From: Leptodactylus fallax
Taxonomy: Eukaryota > Chordata > Amphibia > Anura > Leptodactylidae
Assembly (NCBI GenBank): GCA_947044405.1
Contig: CAMRHE010001092.1
Coordinates: 124,001 to 188,000, forward strand
Direction of reading: 5' to 3'
Length of the DNA: 64,000 nucleotides
In this document: positions 39,401 through 52,359 of the stretch, piece after piece
Position numbering within the stretch: the stretch's first letter is position 1
Layout of the letters: the number at the start of each line of letters is the position of its first letter
Position numbers and translations under genes: made by a program
Notes under the pieces: model-generated
The model's input: only the letters and a program-made list of their open reading frames with translations
Told to the model about the DNA's origin: nothing
The model's database searches: none

Positions 39401-42400
39401 AGGAGGAGAGAGGGGGAAGGTGTAGGCGAGTCATCTGTATAATACGCCATAGTAACAATGTGTCCTGTATATATTATACTGGAGGGACCGCTCATTATAC
39501 TACATGTAAATCACTGCCAGGACTGGGGCATGTAATACGATCAGGGAGTAGAGAGAGATAGGAAGAGGAGGAGGAGAGAGGGGAAGGTGTAGGCGAGTCA
39601 TCTGTATAATACGCCATAGTAACAATGTGTCCTGTATATATTATACTGGAGGGACCGCTCATTATACTACATGTAAATCACTGCAAGGACTGGGGCATGT
39701 AATAAGATCAGGGAGTAGAGAGAGATAGGAAGAGGAGGAGGAGAGAGGGGAAGGTGTAGGGGAGTCATCTGTATAATACGCCATAGTAACAATGTGTCCT
39801 GTATATATTATACTGGAGGGACCGCTCATTATACTACATGTAAATCACTGCCAGGACTGGGGCATGTAATGAAGATCAGGGAGTAGAGAGAGATAGGAAG
39901 AGGAGGAGGAGAGAGGGGAAGGTGTAGGGGAGTCATCTGTATAATACGCCATAGTAACAATGTGTCCTGTATATATTATACTGGAGGGACCGCTCATTAT
40001 ACTACATGTAAATCACTGCCAGGACTGGGGCATGTAATAAGAAGATTAGGGAGTAGAGAGAGATAGGAAGAGGAGGAGGAGAGAGGGGAAGGTGTAGGGG
40101 AGTCATCTGTATAATACGCCATAGTAACAATGTGTCCTGTATATATTATACTGGAGGGACCGCTCATTATACTACATGTAAATCACTGCCAGGACTGGGG
40201 CATGTAATAAGATCAGGGAGTAGAGAGAGATAGGAAGAGGAGGAGGAGAGAGGGGAAGGTGTAGGGGAGTCATCTGTATAATACGCCATAGTAACAATGT
40301 GTCCTGTATATATTATACTGGAGGGACCGCTCATTATACTACATGTAAATCACTGCCAGGACTGGGGCATGTAATAAGATCAGGGAGTAGAGAGAGATAG
40401 GAAGAGGAGAAGGAGAGAGGGGAAGGTGTAGGGGAGTCATCTGTATAATACGCCATAGTAACAATGTGTCCTGTATATATTATACTGGAGGGACCGCTCA
40501 TTATACTACATGTAAATCACTGCCAGGACTGGGGCATGTAATAAGATCAGGGAGTAGAGAGAGATAGGAAGAGGAGGAGGAGAGAGGGGAAGGTGTAGGG
40601 GAGTCATCTGTATAATACGCCATAGTAACAATGTGTCCTGTATATATTATACTGGAGGGACCGCTCATTATACTACATGTAAATCACTGCCAGGACTGGG
40701 GCATGTAATAAAAAGATTAGGGAGTAGAGAGAGATAGGAAGAGGAGGAGGAGAGAGGGGAAGGTGTAGGGGAGTCATCTGTATAATACGCCATAGTAACA
40801 ATGTGTCCTGTATATATTATACTGGAGGGACCGCTCATTATACTACATGTAAATCACTGCCAGGACTGGGGCATGTAATAAGATCAGGGAGTAGAGAGAG
40901 ATAGGAAGAGGAGGAGGAGAGAGGGGAAGGTGTAGGCGAGTCATCTGTATAATACGCCATAGTAACAATGTGTCCTGTATATATTATACTGGAGGGACCG
41001 CTCATTATACTACATGTAAATCACTGCCAGGACTGGGGCATGTAATAAAAGATCAGGGAGTAGAGAGAGATAGGAAGAGGAGGAGGAGAGAGGGGAAGGT
41101 GTAGGGGAGTCATCTGTATAATACGCCATAGTAACAATGTGTCCTGTATATATTATACTGGAGGGACCGCTCATTATACTACATGTAAATCACTGCCAGG
41201 ACTGGGGCATGTAATAAGATCAGGGAGTAGAGAGAGATAGGAAGAGGAGGAGGAGAGAGGGGAAGGTGTAGGGGAGTCATCTGTATAATACGCCATAGTA
41301 ACAATGTGTCCTGTATATATTATACTGGAGGGACCGCTCATTATACTACATGTAAATCACTGCCAGGACTGGGGCATGTAATAAGATCAGGGAGTAGAGA
41401 GAGATAGGAAGAGGAGGAGGAGAGAGGGGAAGGTGTAGGGGAGTCATCTGTATAATACGCCATAGTAACAATGTGTCCTGTATATATTATACTGGAGGGA
41501 CCGCTCATTATACTACATGTAAATCACTGCCAGGACTGGGGCATGTAATAAGAAGATTAGGGAGTAGAGAGAGATAGGAAGAGGAGGAGGAGAGAGGGGA
41601 AGGTGTAGGCGAGTCATCTGTATAATACGCCATAGTAACAATGTGTCCTGTATATATTATACTGGAGGGACCGCTCATTATACTACATGTAAATCACTGC
41701 CAGGACTGGGGCATGTAATAAGATCAGGGAGTAGAGAGAGATAGGAAGAGGAGGAGGAGAGAGGGGAAGGTGTAGGGGAGTCATCTGTATAATACGCCAT
41801 AGTAACAATGTGTCCTGTATATATTATACTGGAGGGACCGCTCATTATACTACATGTAAATCACTGCCAGGACTGGGGCATGTAATAAGATCAGGGAGTA
41901 GAGAGAGATAGGAAGAGGAGGAGGAGAGAGAGGGGAAGGTGTAGGGGAGTCATCTGTATAATACGCCATAGTAACAATGTGTCCTGTATATATTATACTG
42001 GAGGGACCGCTCATTATACTACATGTAAATCACTGCCAGGACTGGTGCATGTAATAAGATCAGGGAGTAGAGAGAGATAGGAAGAGGAGGAGGAGAGAGA
42101 GGAAGATGTAGGCGAGTCATCTGTATAATACGCCATAGTAACAATGTGTCCTGTATATATTAAACTGGAGGGACCGCTCATTATACTACATGTAAAACAC
42201 TGCCAGGACTGGGGCATGTAATAAGAAGATTAGGGAGTAGAGAGAGATAGGAAGAGGAGGAGTAGAGAGGGGAAGGTGTAGGGGAGTCATCTGTATAATA
42301 CGCCATAGTAACAATGTGTCCTGTATATATTATACTGGAGGGACCGCTCATTATACTACATGTAAATCACTGCCAGGACTGGTGCATGTAATAAGATCAG

Positions 42401-45400
42401 GGAGTAGAGAGAGATAGGAAGAGGAGGAGGAGAGAGAGGGAAGATGTAGGCGAGTCATCTGTATAATACGCCATAGTAACAATGTGTCCTGTATATATTA
42501 TACTGGAGGGACCGCTCATTATACTACATGTAAATCACTGCCAGGACTGGGGCATGTAATAAGAAGATTAGGGAGTAGAGAGAGATAGGAAGAGGAGGAG
42601 GAGAGAGGGGAAGGTGTAGGCGAGTCATCTGTATAATACGCCATAGTAACAATGTGTCCTGTATATATTATACTGGAGGGACCGCTCATTATACTACATG
42701 TAAATCACTGCCAGGACTGGGGCATGTAATAAGATCAGGGAGTAGAGAGAGATAGGAAGAGGAGGAGGAGAGAGGGGAAGGTGTAGGGGAGTCATCTGTA
42801 TAATACGCCATAGTAACAATGTGTCCTGTATATATTATACTGGAGGGACCGCTCATTATACTACATGTAAATCACTGCCAGGACTGGGGCATGTAATAAG
42901 ATCAGGGAGTAGAGAGAGATAGGAAGAGGAGGAGGAGAGAGGGGAAGGTGTAGGGGAGTCATCTGTTTAATACGCCATAGTAACAATGTGTCCTGTATAT
43001 ATTATACTGGAGGGACCGCTCATTATACTACATGTAAATCACTGCCAGGACTGGGGCATGTAATAAGAAGATTAGGGAGTAGAGAGAGATAGGAAGAGGA
43101 GGAGGAGAGAGGGGAAGGTGTAGGCGAGTCATCTGTATAATACGCCATAGTAACAATGTGTCCTGTATATATTATACTGGAGGGACCGCTCATTATACTA
43201 CATGTAAATCACTGCCAGGACTGGGGCATGTAATAAGATCAGGGAGTAGAGAGAGATAGGAAGAGGAGGAGGAGAGAGGGGAAGGTGTAGGGGAGTCATC
43301 TGTATAATACGCCATAGTAACAATGTGTCCTGTATATATTATACTGGAGGGACCGCTCATTATACTACATGTAAATCACTGCCAGGACTGGGGCATGTAA
43401 TAAGATCAGGGAGTAGAGAGAGATAGGAAGAGGAGGAGGAGAGAGGGGAAGGTGTAGGGGAGTCATCTGTATAATACGCCATAGTAACAATGTGTCCTGT
43501 ATATATTATACTGGAGGGACCGCTCATTATACTACATGTAAATCACTGCCAGGACTGGGGCATGTAATAAGAAGATTAGGGAGTAGAGAGAGATAGGAAG
43601 AGGAGGAGGAGAGAGGGGAAGGTGTAGGCGAGTCATCTGTATAATACGCCATAGTAACAATGTGTCCTGTATATATTATACTGGAGGGACCGCTCATTAT
43701 ACTACATGTAAATCACTGCCAGGACTGGGGCATGTAATAAGATCAGGGAGTAGAGAGAGATAGGAAGAGGAGGAGGAGAGAGGGGAAGGTGTAGGGGAGT
43801 CATCTGTATAATACGCCATAGTAACAATGTGTCCTGTATATATTATACTGGAGGGACCGCTCATTATACTACATGTAAATCACTGCCAGGACTGGGGCAT
43901 GTAATAAAAAGATTAGGGAGTAGAGAGAGATAGGAAGAGGAGGAGGAGAGAGGGGAAGGTGTAGGCGAGTCATCTGTATAATACGCCATAGTAACAATGT
44001 GTCCTGTATATATTATACTGGAGGGACCGCTCATTATACTACATGTAAATCACTGCCAGGACTGGGGCATGTAATAAGATCAGGGAGTAGAGAGAGATAG
44101 GAAGAGGAGGAGGAGAGAGGGGAAGGTGTAGGGGAGTCATCTGTATAATACGCCATAGTAACAATGTGTCCTGTATATATTATACTGGAGGGACCGCTCA
44201 TTATACTACATGTAAATCACTGCCAGGACTGGGGCATGTAATAAGATCAGGGAGTAGAGAGAGATAGGAAGAGGAGGAGGAGGAGAGGGGAAGGTGTAGG
44301 GGAGTCATCTGTATAATACGCCATAGTAACAATGTGTCCTGTATATATTATACTGGAGGGACCGCTCATTATACTACATGTAAATCACTGCCAGGACTGG
44401 GGCATGTAATAAGATCAGGGAGTAGAGAGAGATAGGAAGAGGAGGAGGAGAGAGGGGAAGGTGTAGGGGAGTCATCTGTATAATACGCCATAGTAACAAT
44501 GTGTCCTGTATATATTATACTGGAGGGACCGCTCATTATACTACATGTAAATCACTGCCAGGACTGGGGCATGTAATAAGATCAGGGAGTAGAGAGAGAT
44601 AGGAAGAGGAGGAGGAGAGAGGGGAAGGTGTAGGGGAGTCATCTGTATAATACGCCATAGTAACAATGTGTCCTGTATATATTATACTGGAGGGACCGCT
44701 CATTATACTACATGTAAATCACTGCCAGGACTGGGGCATGTAATAAGATCAGGGAGTAGAGAGAGATAGGAAGAGGAGGAGGAGAGAGGGGAAGGTGTAG
44801 GGGAGTCATCTGTATAATACGCCATAGTAACAATGTGTCCTGTATATATTATACTGGAGGGACCGCTCATTATACTACATGTAAATCACTGCCAGGACTG
44901 GGGCATGTAATAAGATCAGGGAGTAGAGAGAGATAGGAAGAGGAGGAGGAGAGAGAGGAAGGTGTAGGGGAGTCATCTGTATAATACGCCATAGTAACAA
45001 TGTGTCCTGTATATATTATACTGGAGGGACCGCTCATTATACTACATGTAAAACACTGCCAGGACTGGGGCATGTAATAAGAAGATTAGGGAGTAGAGAG
45101 AGATAGGAAGAGGAGGAGGAGAGAGGGGAAGGTGTAGGGGAGTCATCTGTATAATACGCCATAGTAACAATGTGTCCTGTATATATTATACTGGAGGGAC
45201 CGCTCATTATACTACATGTAAATCACTGCCAGGACTGGTGCATGTAATAAGATCAGGGAGTAGAGAGAGATAGGAAGAGGAGGAGGAGAGAGGGGAAGAT
45301 GTAGGCGAGTCATCTGTATAATACGCCATAGTAACAATGTGTCCTGTATATATTATACTGGAGGGACCGCTCATTATACTACATGTAAATCACTGCCAGG

Positions 45401-45820
45401 ACTGGGGCATGTAATAAGATCAGGGAGTAGAGAGAGATAGGAAGAGGAGGAGGAGAGAGGGGAAGGTGTAGGCGAGTCATCTGTATAATACGCCATAGTA
45501 ACAATGTGTCCTGTATATATTATACTGGAGGGACCGCTCATTATACTACATGTAAATCACTGCCAGGACTGGGGCATGTAATAAGATCAGGGAGTAGAGA
45601 GAGATAGGAAGAGGAGGAGGAGAGAGGGGAAGGTGTAGGGGAGTCATCTGTATAATACGCCATAGTAACAATGTGTCCTGTATATATTATACTGGAGGGA
45701 CCGCTCATTATACTACATGTAAATCACTGCCAGGACTGGGGCATGTAATAAGAAGATTAGGGAGTAGAGAGAGATAGGAAGAGGAGGAGGAGAGAGGGGA
45801 AGGTGTAGGGGAGTCATCTG

Positions 45821-46605
45821 TTTAATACGCCATAGTAACAATGTGTCCTGTATATATTATACTGGAGGGACCGCTCATTATACTACATGTAAATCACTGC
45901 CAGGACTGGGGCATGTAATAAGAAGATTAGGGAGTAGAGAGAGATAGGAAGAGGAGGAGGAGAGAGGGGAAGGTGTAGGCGAGTCATCTGTATAATACGC
46001 CATAGTAACAATGTGTCCTGTATATATTATACTGGAGGGACCGCTCATTATACTACATGTAAATCACTGCCAGGACTGGGGAATGTAATAAGATCAGGGA
46101 GTAGAGAGAGATAGGAAGAGGAGGAGGAGAGAGGGGAAGGTGTAGGGGAGTCATCTGTATAATACGCCATAGTAACAATGTGTCCTGTATATATTATACT
46201 GGAGGGACCGCTCATTATACTACATGTAAATCACTGCCAGGACTGGGGCATGTAATAAGATCAGGGAGTAGAGAGAGATAGGAAGAGGAGAAGGAGAGAA
46301 GGGAAGGTGTAGGGGATTCATCTGTATAATACGCCATAGTAACAATGTGTCCTGTATATATTATACTGGAGTTACCGCTCATTATACTACATGTAAATCA
46401 CTGCCAGGACTGGGGCATGTAATAAGATCAGGGAGTAGAGAGAGATAGGAAGAGGAGGAGGAGAGAGGGGAAGATGTAGGGGAGTCATCTGTATAATACG
46501 CCATAGTAACAATGTGTCCTGTATATATTAAACTGGAGGGACCGCTCATTATACTACATGTAAAACACTGCCAGGACTGGGGCATGTAATAAGAAGATTA
46601 GAGAG
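45821..46605. repeat. Higher-order block B, copy 2
   Basis: Markers match copy 1 at a constant offset of 10255 bp (about 61 monomers): TTTAAT at 45821, CTGGGGAATG at 46076, GTTAC at 46371 and GATTAGAGAG at 46596. Copy 2 differs in a few places (GGCGAG versus GTCGAG upstream, GGGGAG versus GGCGAG, and it lacks GAGTAGAGAGG just downstream), which sets a limit on how recent the duplication is. Confidence 0.85.
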
Positions 46606-46830
46606 TAGAGAGAGATAGGAAGAGGAGGAGGAGAGAGGGGAAGGTGTAGGGGAGTCATCTGTATAATACGCCATAGTAACAATGTGTCCTGTATATATTA
46701 TACTGGAGGGACCGCTCATTATACTACATGCAAATCACTGCCAGGACTGGTGCATGTAATAAGATCAGGGAGTAGAGAGAGATAGGAAGAGGAGGAGGAG
46801 AGAGAGGAAGATGTAGGCGAGTCATCTGTA
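46382..46830. repeat. Six-monomer higher-order repeat, copy 1
   Basis: ATTAAACTGG, AAAACAC, GATTAGAGAG, the rare core change ACATGCAAATC (C at 46731), CTGGTGCATG (T at 46751) and AAGATGTAGGCG follow each other here and again 1008 bp (six times 168) to the right. The TGCAAATC change is seen only in these two places. Confidence 0.85.
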
Positions 46831-47389
46831 TAATACGCCATAGTAACAATGTGTCCTGTATATATTATACTGGAGGGACCGCTCATTATACTACATGTAA
46901 ATCACTGCCAGGACTGGGGCATGTAATAAAAAGATTAGGGAGTAGAGAGAGATAGGAAGAGGAGGAGGAGAGAGGGGAAGGTGTAGGGGAGTCATCTGTA
47001 TAATACGCCATAGTAACAATGTGTCCTGTATATATTATACTGGAGGGACCGCTCATTATACTACATGTAAATCACTGCCAGGACTGGGGCATGTAATAAG
47101 ATCAGGGAGTAGAGAGAGATAGGAAGAGGAGGAGGAGAGAGGGGAAGGTGTAGGGGAGTCATCTGTATAATACGCCATAGTAACAATGTGTCCTGTATAT
47201 ATTATACTGGAGGGACCGCTCATTATACTACATGTAAATCACTGCCAGGACTGGGGCATGTAATAAGATCAGGGAGTAGAGAGAGATAGGAAGAGGAGGA
47301 GGAGAGAGGGGAAGGTGTAGGGGAGTCATCTGTATAATACGCCATAGTAACAATGTGTCCTGTATATATTATACTGGAGGGACCGCTCA

Positions 47390-47838
47390 TTATACTACAT
47401 GTAAATCACTGCCAGGACTGGGGCATGTAATAAGATCAGGGAGTAGAGAGAGATAGGAAGAGGAGGAGGAGAGAGAGGAAGATGTAGGCGAGTCATCTGT
47501 ATAATACGCCATAGTAACAATGTGTCCTGTATATATTAAACTGGAGGGACCGCTCATTATACTACATGTAAAACACTGCCAGGACTGGGGCATGTAATAA
47601 GAAGATTAGAGAGTAGAGAGAGATAGGAAGAGGAGGAGGAGAGAGGGGAAGGTGTAGGGGAGTCATCTGTATAATACGCCATAGTAACAATGTGTCCTGT
47701 ATATATTATACTGGAGGGACCGCTCATTATACTACATGCAAATCACTGCCAGGACTGGTGCATGTAATAAGATCAGGGAGTAGAGAGAGATAGGAAGAGG
47801 AGGAGGAGAGAGAGGAAGATGTAGGCGAGTCATCTGTA
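47390..47838. repeat. Six-monomer higher-order repeat, copy 2
   Basis: The C of ACATGCAAATC at 47739 and the T of CTGGTGCATG at 47759 match copy 1 at exactly 1008 bp. A third, looser copy of the ATTAAACTGG / AAAACAC / GATTAGAGAG set follows about 1016 bp later, starting near 48406, without TGCAAATC. Confidence 0.85.
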
Positions 47839-48484
47839 TAATACGCCATAGTAACAATGTGTCCTGTATATATTATACTGGAGGGACCGCTCATTATACT
47901 ACATGTAAATCACTGCCAGGACTGGGGCATGTAATAAGAAGATTAGGGAGTAGAGAGAGATAGGAAGAGGAGGAGGAGAGAGGGGAAGGTGTAGGGGAGT
48001 CATCTGTATAATACGCCATAGTAACAATGTGTCCTGTATATATTATACTGGAGGGACCGCTCATTATACTACATGTAAATCACTGCCAGGACTGGGGCAT
48101 GTAATAAGATCAGGGAGTAGAGAGAGATAGGAAGAGGAGGAGGAGAGAGGGGAAGGTGTAGGGGAGTCATCTGTATAATACGCCATAGTAACAATGTGTC
48201 CTGTATATATTATACTGGAGGGACCGCTCATTATACTACATGTAAATCACTGCCAGGACTGGGGCATGTAATAAGAAGATTAGGGAGTAGAGAGAGATAG
48301 GAAGAGGAGGAGGAGAGAGGGGAAGGTGTAGGGGAGTCATCTGTATAATACGCCATAGTAACAATGTGTCCTGTATATATTATACTGGAGGGACCGCTCA
48401 TTATACTACATGTAAATCACTGCCAGGACTGGTGCATGTAATAAGATCAGGGAGTAGAGAGAGATAGGAAGAGGAGGAGGAGAG

Positions 48485-48735
48485 AGAGAGGAAGATGTAG
48501 GCGAGTCATCTGTATAATACGCCATAGTAACAATGTGTCCTGTATATATTAAACTGGAGGGACCGCTCATTATACTACATGTAAAACACTGCCAGGACTG
48601 GGGCATGTAATAAGAAGATTAGAGAGTAGAGAGAGATAGGAAGAGGAGGAGGAGAGAGGGGAAGGTGTAGGGGAGTCATCTGTATAATACGCCATAGTAA
48701 CAATGTGTCCTGTATATATTATACTGGAGGGACTG
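48485..48735. repeat. Three-monomer higher-order repeat, copy 1
   Basis: An expanded GAGAGAGAGGAAGATG form, ATTAAACTGG, AAAACAC and the CpG-loss core change GGACTGCTC (GACTG at 48731) occur in order and again 506 bp to the right. GGACTGCTC is seen only at these two sites. Confidence 0.8.
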
Positions 48736-48990
48736 CTCATTATACTACATGTAAATCACTGCCAGGACTGGGGCATGTAATAAGATCAGGGAGTAGAGAG
48801 AGATAGGAAGAGGAGGAGGAGAGAGGGGAAGGTGTAGGGGAGTCATCTGTATAATACGCCATAGTAACAATGTGTCCTGTATATATTATACTGGAGGGAC
48901 CGCTCATTATACTACATGTAAATCACTGCCAGGACTGGGGCATGTAATAAGATCAGGGAGTAGAGAGAGATAGGAAGAGGAGGAGGAGAG

Positions 48991-49241
48991 AGAGAGGAAG
49001 ATGTAGGCGAGTCATCTGTATAATACGCCATAGTAACAATGTGTCCTGTATATATTAAACTGGAGGGACCGCTCATTATACTACATGTAAAACACTGCCA
49101 GGACTGGGGCATGTAATAAGAAGATTAGGGAGTAGAGAGAGATAGGAAGAGGAGGAGTAGAGAGGGGAAGGTGTAGGGGAGTCATCTGTATAATACGCCA
49201 TAGTAACAATGTGTCCTGTATATATTATACTGGAGGGACTG
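48991..49241. repeat. Three-monomer higher-order repeat, copy 2
   Basis: It carries the same markers as 48485-48735 at an offset of 506 bp, including GACTGCTC at 49237. Just beyond AAAACAC it has GATTAGGGAG and GGAGTAGAGAGG, where copy 1 has GATTAGAGAG and GGAGGAGAGAGG. Confidence 0.8.
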
Positions 49242-50345
49242 CTCATTATACTACATGTAAATCACTGCCAGGACTGGGGCATGTAATAAGATCAGGGAGT
49301 AGAGAGAGATAGGAAGAGGAGGAGGAGAGAGGGGAAGGTGTAGGGGAGTCATCTGTATAATACGCCATAGTAACAATGTGTCCTGTATATATTATACTGG
49401 AGGGACCGCTCATTATACTACATGTAAATCACTGCCAGGACTGGGGCATGTAATAAGATCAGGGAGTAGAGAGAGATAGGAAGAGGAGGAGGAGAGAGGG
49501 GAAGGTGTAGGGGAGTCATCTGTTTAATACGCCATAGTAACAATGTGTCCTGTATATATTATACTGGAGGGACCGCTCATTATACTACATGTAAATCACT
49601 GCCAGGACTGGGGCATGTAATAAGATCAGGGAGTAGAGAGAGATAGGAAGAGGAGGAGGAGAGAGAGGGAAGGTGTAGGCGAGTCATCTGTATAATACGC
49701 CATAGTAACAATGTGTCCTGTATATATTAAACTGGAGGGACCGCTCATTATACTACATGTAAAACACTGCCAGGACTGGGGCATGTAATAAGAAGATTAG
49801 GGAGTAGAGAGAGATAGGAAGAGGAGGAGGAGAGAGGGGAAGGTGTAGGGGAGTCATCTGTATAATACGCCATAGTAACAATGTGTCCTGTATATATTAT
49901 ACTGGAGGGACCGCTCATTATACTACATGTAAATCACTGCCAGGACTGGGGCATGTAATAAGATCAGGGAGTAGAGAGAGATAGGAAGAGGAGGAGGAGA
50001 GAGGGGAAGGTGTAGGCGAGTCATCTGTATAATACGCCATAGTAACAATGTGTCCTGTATATATTATACTGGAGGGACCGCTCATTATACTACATGTAAA
50101 TCACTGCCAGGACTGGGGCATGTAATAAGAAGATTAGGGAGTAGAGAGAGATAGGAAGAGGAGGAGGAGAGAGGGGAAGGTGTAGGCGAGTCATCTGTAT
50201 AATACGCCATAGTAACAATGTGTCCTGTATATATTATACTGGAGGGACCGCTCATTATACTACATGTAAATCACTGCCAGGACTGGGGCATGTAATAAGA
50301 TCAGGGAGTAGAGAGAGATAGGAAGAGGAGGAGGAGAGAGGGGAA

Positions 50346-51040
50346 GGTGCAGGGGAGTCATCTGTATAATACGCCATAGTAACAATGTGTCCTGTATATA
50401 TTATACTGGAGGGACCGCTCATTATACTACATGTAAATCACTGCCAGGACTGGGGCATGTAATAAGATCAGGGAGTAGAGAGAGATAGGAAGAGGAGGAG
50501 GAGAGAGGGGAAGGTGTAGGGGAGTCATCTGTTTAATACGCCATAGTAACAATGTGTCCTGTATATATTATACTGGAGGGACCGCTCATCATACTACATG
50601 TAAATCACTGCCAGGACTGGGGCATGTAATAAAAAGATTAGGGAGTAGAGAGAGATAGGAAGAGGAGGAGGAGAGAGGGGAAGGTGTAGGCGAGTCATCT
50701 GTATAATACGCCATAGTAACAATGTGTCCTGTATATATTATACTGGAGGGACCGCTCATTATACTACATGTAAATCACTGCCAGGACTGGGGCATGTAAT
50801 AAGATCAGGGAGTAGAGAGAGATAGGAAGAGGAGGAGGAGAGAGGGGAAGGTGTAGGGGAGTCATCTGTATAATACGCCATAGTAACAATGTGTCCTGTA
50901 TATATTATACTGGAGGGACCGCTCATTATACTACATGTAAATCACTGCCAGGACTGGGGCATGTAATAAGATCAGGGAGCAGAAAGAGATAGGAAGAGGA
51001 GAAGGAGGAGAGGGGAAGGTGTAGGGGAGTCATATGTATA
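50346..51040. repeat. Higher-order block C, copy 2
   Basis: GGTGCAGGGG (C at 50350), TTTAAT at 50532 and TCATCATACT at 50586 each lie 11265 bp from copy 1. It also carries AGAAAGAGATAGG, GAGAAGGAG and the core variant CATATG at 51031, which it shares with copy 3. In this copy the usual TAATACGATC marker is absent directly downstream and instead appears at about 51803. Confidence 0.8.
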
Positions 51041-52234
51041 ATACGCCATAGTAACAATGTGTCCTGTATATATTATACTGGAGGGACCGCTCATTATACT
51101 ACATGTAAATCACTGCCAGGACTGGGGCATGTAATAAGATCAGGGAGTAGAGAGAGATAGGAAGAGGAGGAGGAGAGAGGGGAAGGTGTAGGGGAGTCAT
51201 CTGTATAATACGCCATAGTAACAATGTGTCCTGTATATATTATACTGGAGGGACCGCTCATTATACTACATGTAAATCACTGCCAGGACTGGGGCATGTA
51301 ATAAGATCAGGGAGTAGAGAGAGATAGGAAGAGGAGGAGGAGAGAGGGGAAGGTGTAGGGGAGTCATCTGTTTAATACGCCATAGTAACAATGTGTCCTG
51401 TATATATTATACTGGAGGGACCGCTCATTATACTACATGTAAATCACTGCCAGGACTGGGGCATGTAATAAGATCAGGGAGTAGAGAGAGATAGGAAGAG
51501 GAGGAGGAGAGAGGGGAAGGTGTAGGGGAGTCATCTGTATAATACGCCATAGTAACAATGTGTCCTGTATATATTATACTGGAGGGACCGCTCATTATAC
51601 TACATGTAAATCACTGCCAGGACTGGGGCATGTAATAAAAAGATTAGGGAGTAGAGAGAGATAGGAAGAGGAGGAGGAGAGAGGGGAAGGTGTAGGCGAG
51701 TCATCTGTATAATACGCCATAGTAACAATGTGTCCTGTATATATTATACTGGAGGGACCGCTCATTATACTACATGTAAATCACTGCCAGGACTGGGGCA
51801 TGTAATACGATCAGGGAGTAGAGAGAGATAGGAAGAGGAGGAGGAGAGAGGGGAAGGTGTAGGGCGAGTCATCTGTATAATACGCCATAGTAACAATGTG
51901 TCCTGTATATATTATACTGGAGGGACCGCTCATTATACTACATGTAAATCACTGCCAGGACTGGGGCATGTAATAAGATCAGGGAGTAGAGAGAGATAGG
52001 AAGAGGAGGAGGAGAGAGGGGAAGGTGTAGGGGAGTCATCTGTATAATACGCCATAGTAACAATGTGTCCTGTATATATTATACTGGAGGGACCGCTCAT
52101 TATACTACATGTAAATCACTGCCAGGACTGGGGCATGTAATAAGATCAGGGAGTAGAGAGAGATAGGAAGAGGAGGAGGAGAGAGGGGAAGGTGTAGGGG
52201 AGTCATCTGTATAATACGCCATAGTAACAATGTG

Positions 52235-52255
52235 TCCTGTATATATTATACTGGA
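52235..52255. repeat. Imperfect dyad centred on TATAT, present in every monomer
   Basis: Left arm TCCTGTATA and right arm TATACTGGA are reverse complements at eight of nine positions, with a T opposite T at the one mismatch. They are separated by TAT. The element lies at monomer positions 33-53 and is almost unchanged across the array; the main departure is TATTAAACTGG in a sub-family. It could be a protein-binding dyad, a bent-DNA or hairpin site, or simply AT-rich sequence kept by homogenisation. Confidence 0.75.
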
Positions 52256-52272
52256 GGGACCGCTCATTATAC

Positions 52273-52280
52273 TACATGTA
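52273..52280. repeat. TACATGTA perfect palindrome in monomer core
   Basis: This 8-bp palindrome is at monomer positions 71-78 and is kept in nearly all copies. Exceptions include ACACGTAA near 12751 and 15619, TACATCTA near 14773 and 61697, and TACATGCA at 46731 and 47739. It may be a protein site or chance. Confidence 0.7.
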
Positions 52281-52331
52281 AATCACTGCCAGGACTGGGG
52301 CATGTAATAAGATCAGGGAGTAGAGAGAGAT

Positions 52332-52359
52332 AGGAAGAGGAGGAGGAGAGAGGGGAAGG
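52332..52359 (+). repeat. 28-nt uninterrupted purine tract in each monomer
   Basis: From AGGAAGAGG through GGGGAAGG the plus strand has 28 purines in a row, at monomer positions 130-157. Equivalent tracts recur roughly every 168 bp. Most length and base variation of the array falls in or near this segment (GAGAGAGG, GAAGAGAG, GGTGGAG, GAGAAGG forms), as expected of slippage-prone purine DNA. Such tracts can in principle form triplex (H-DNA) structures. Confidence 0.8.
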
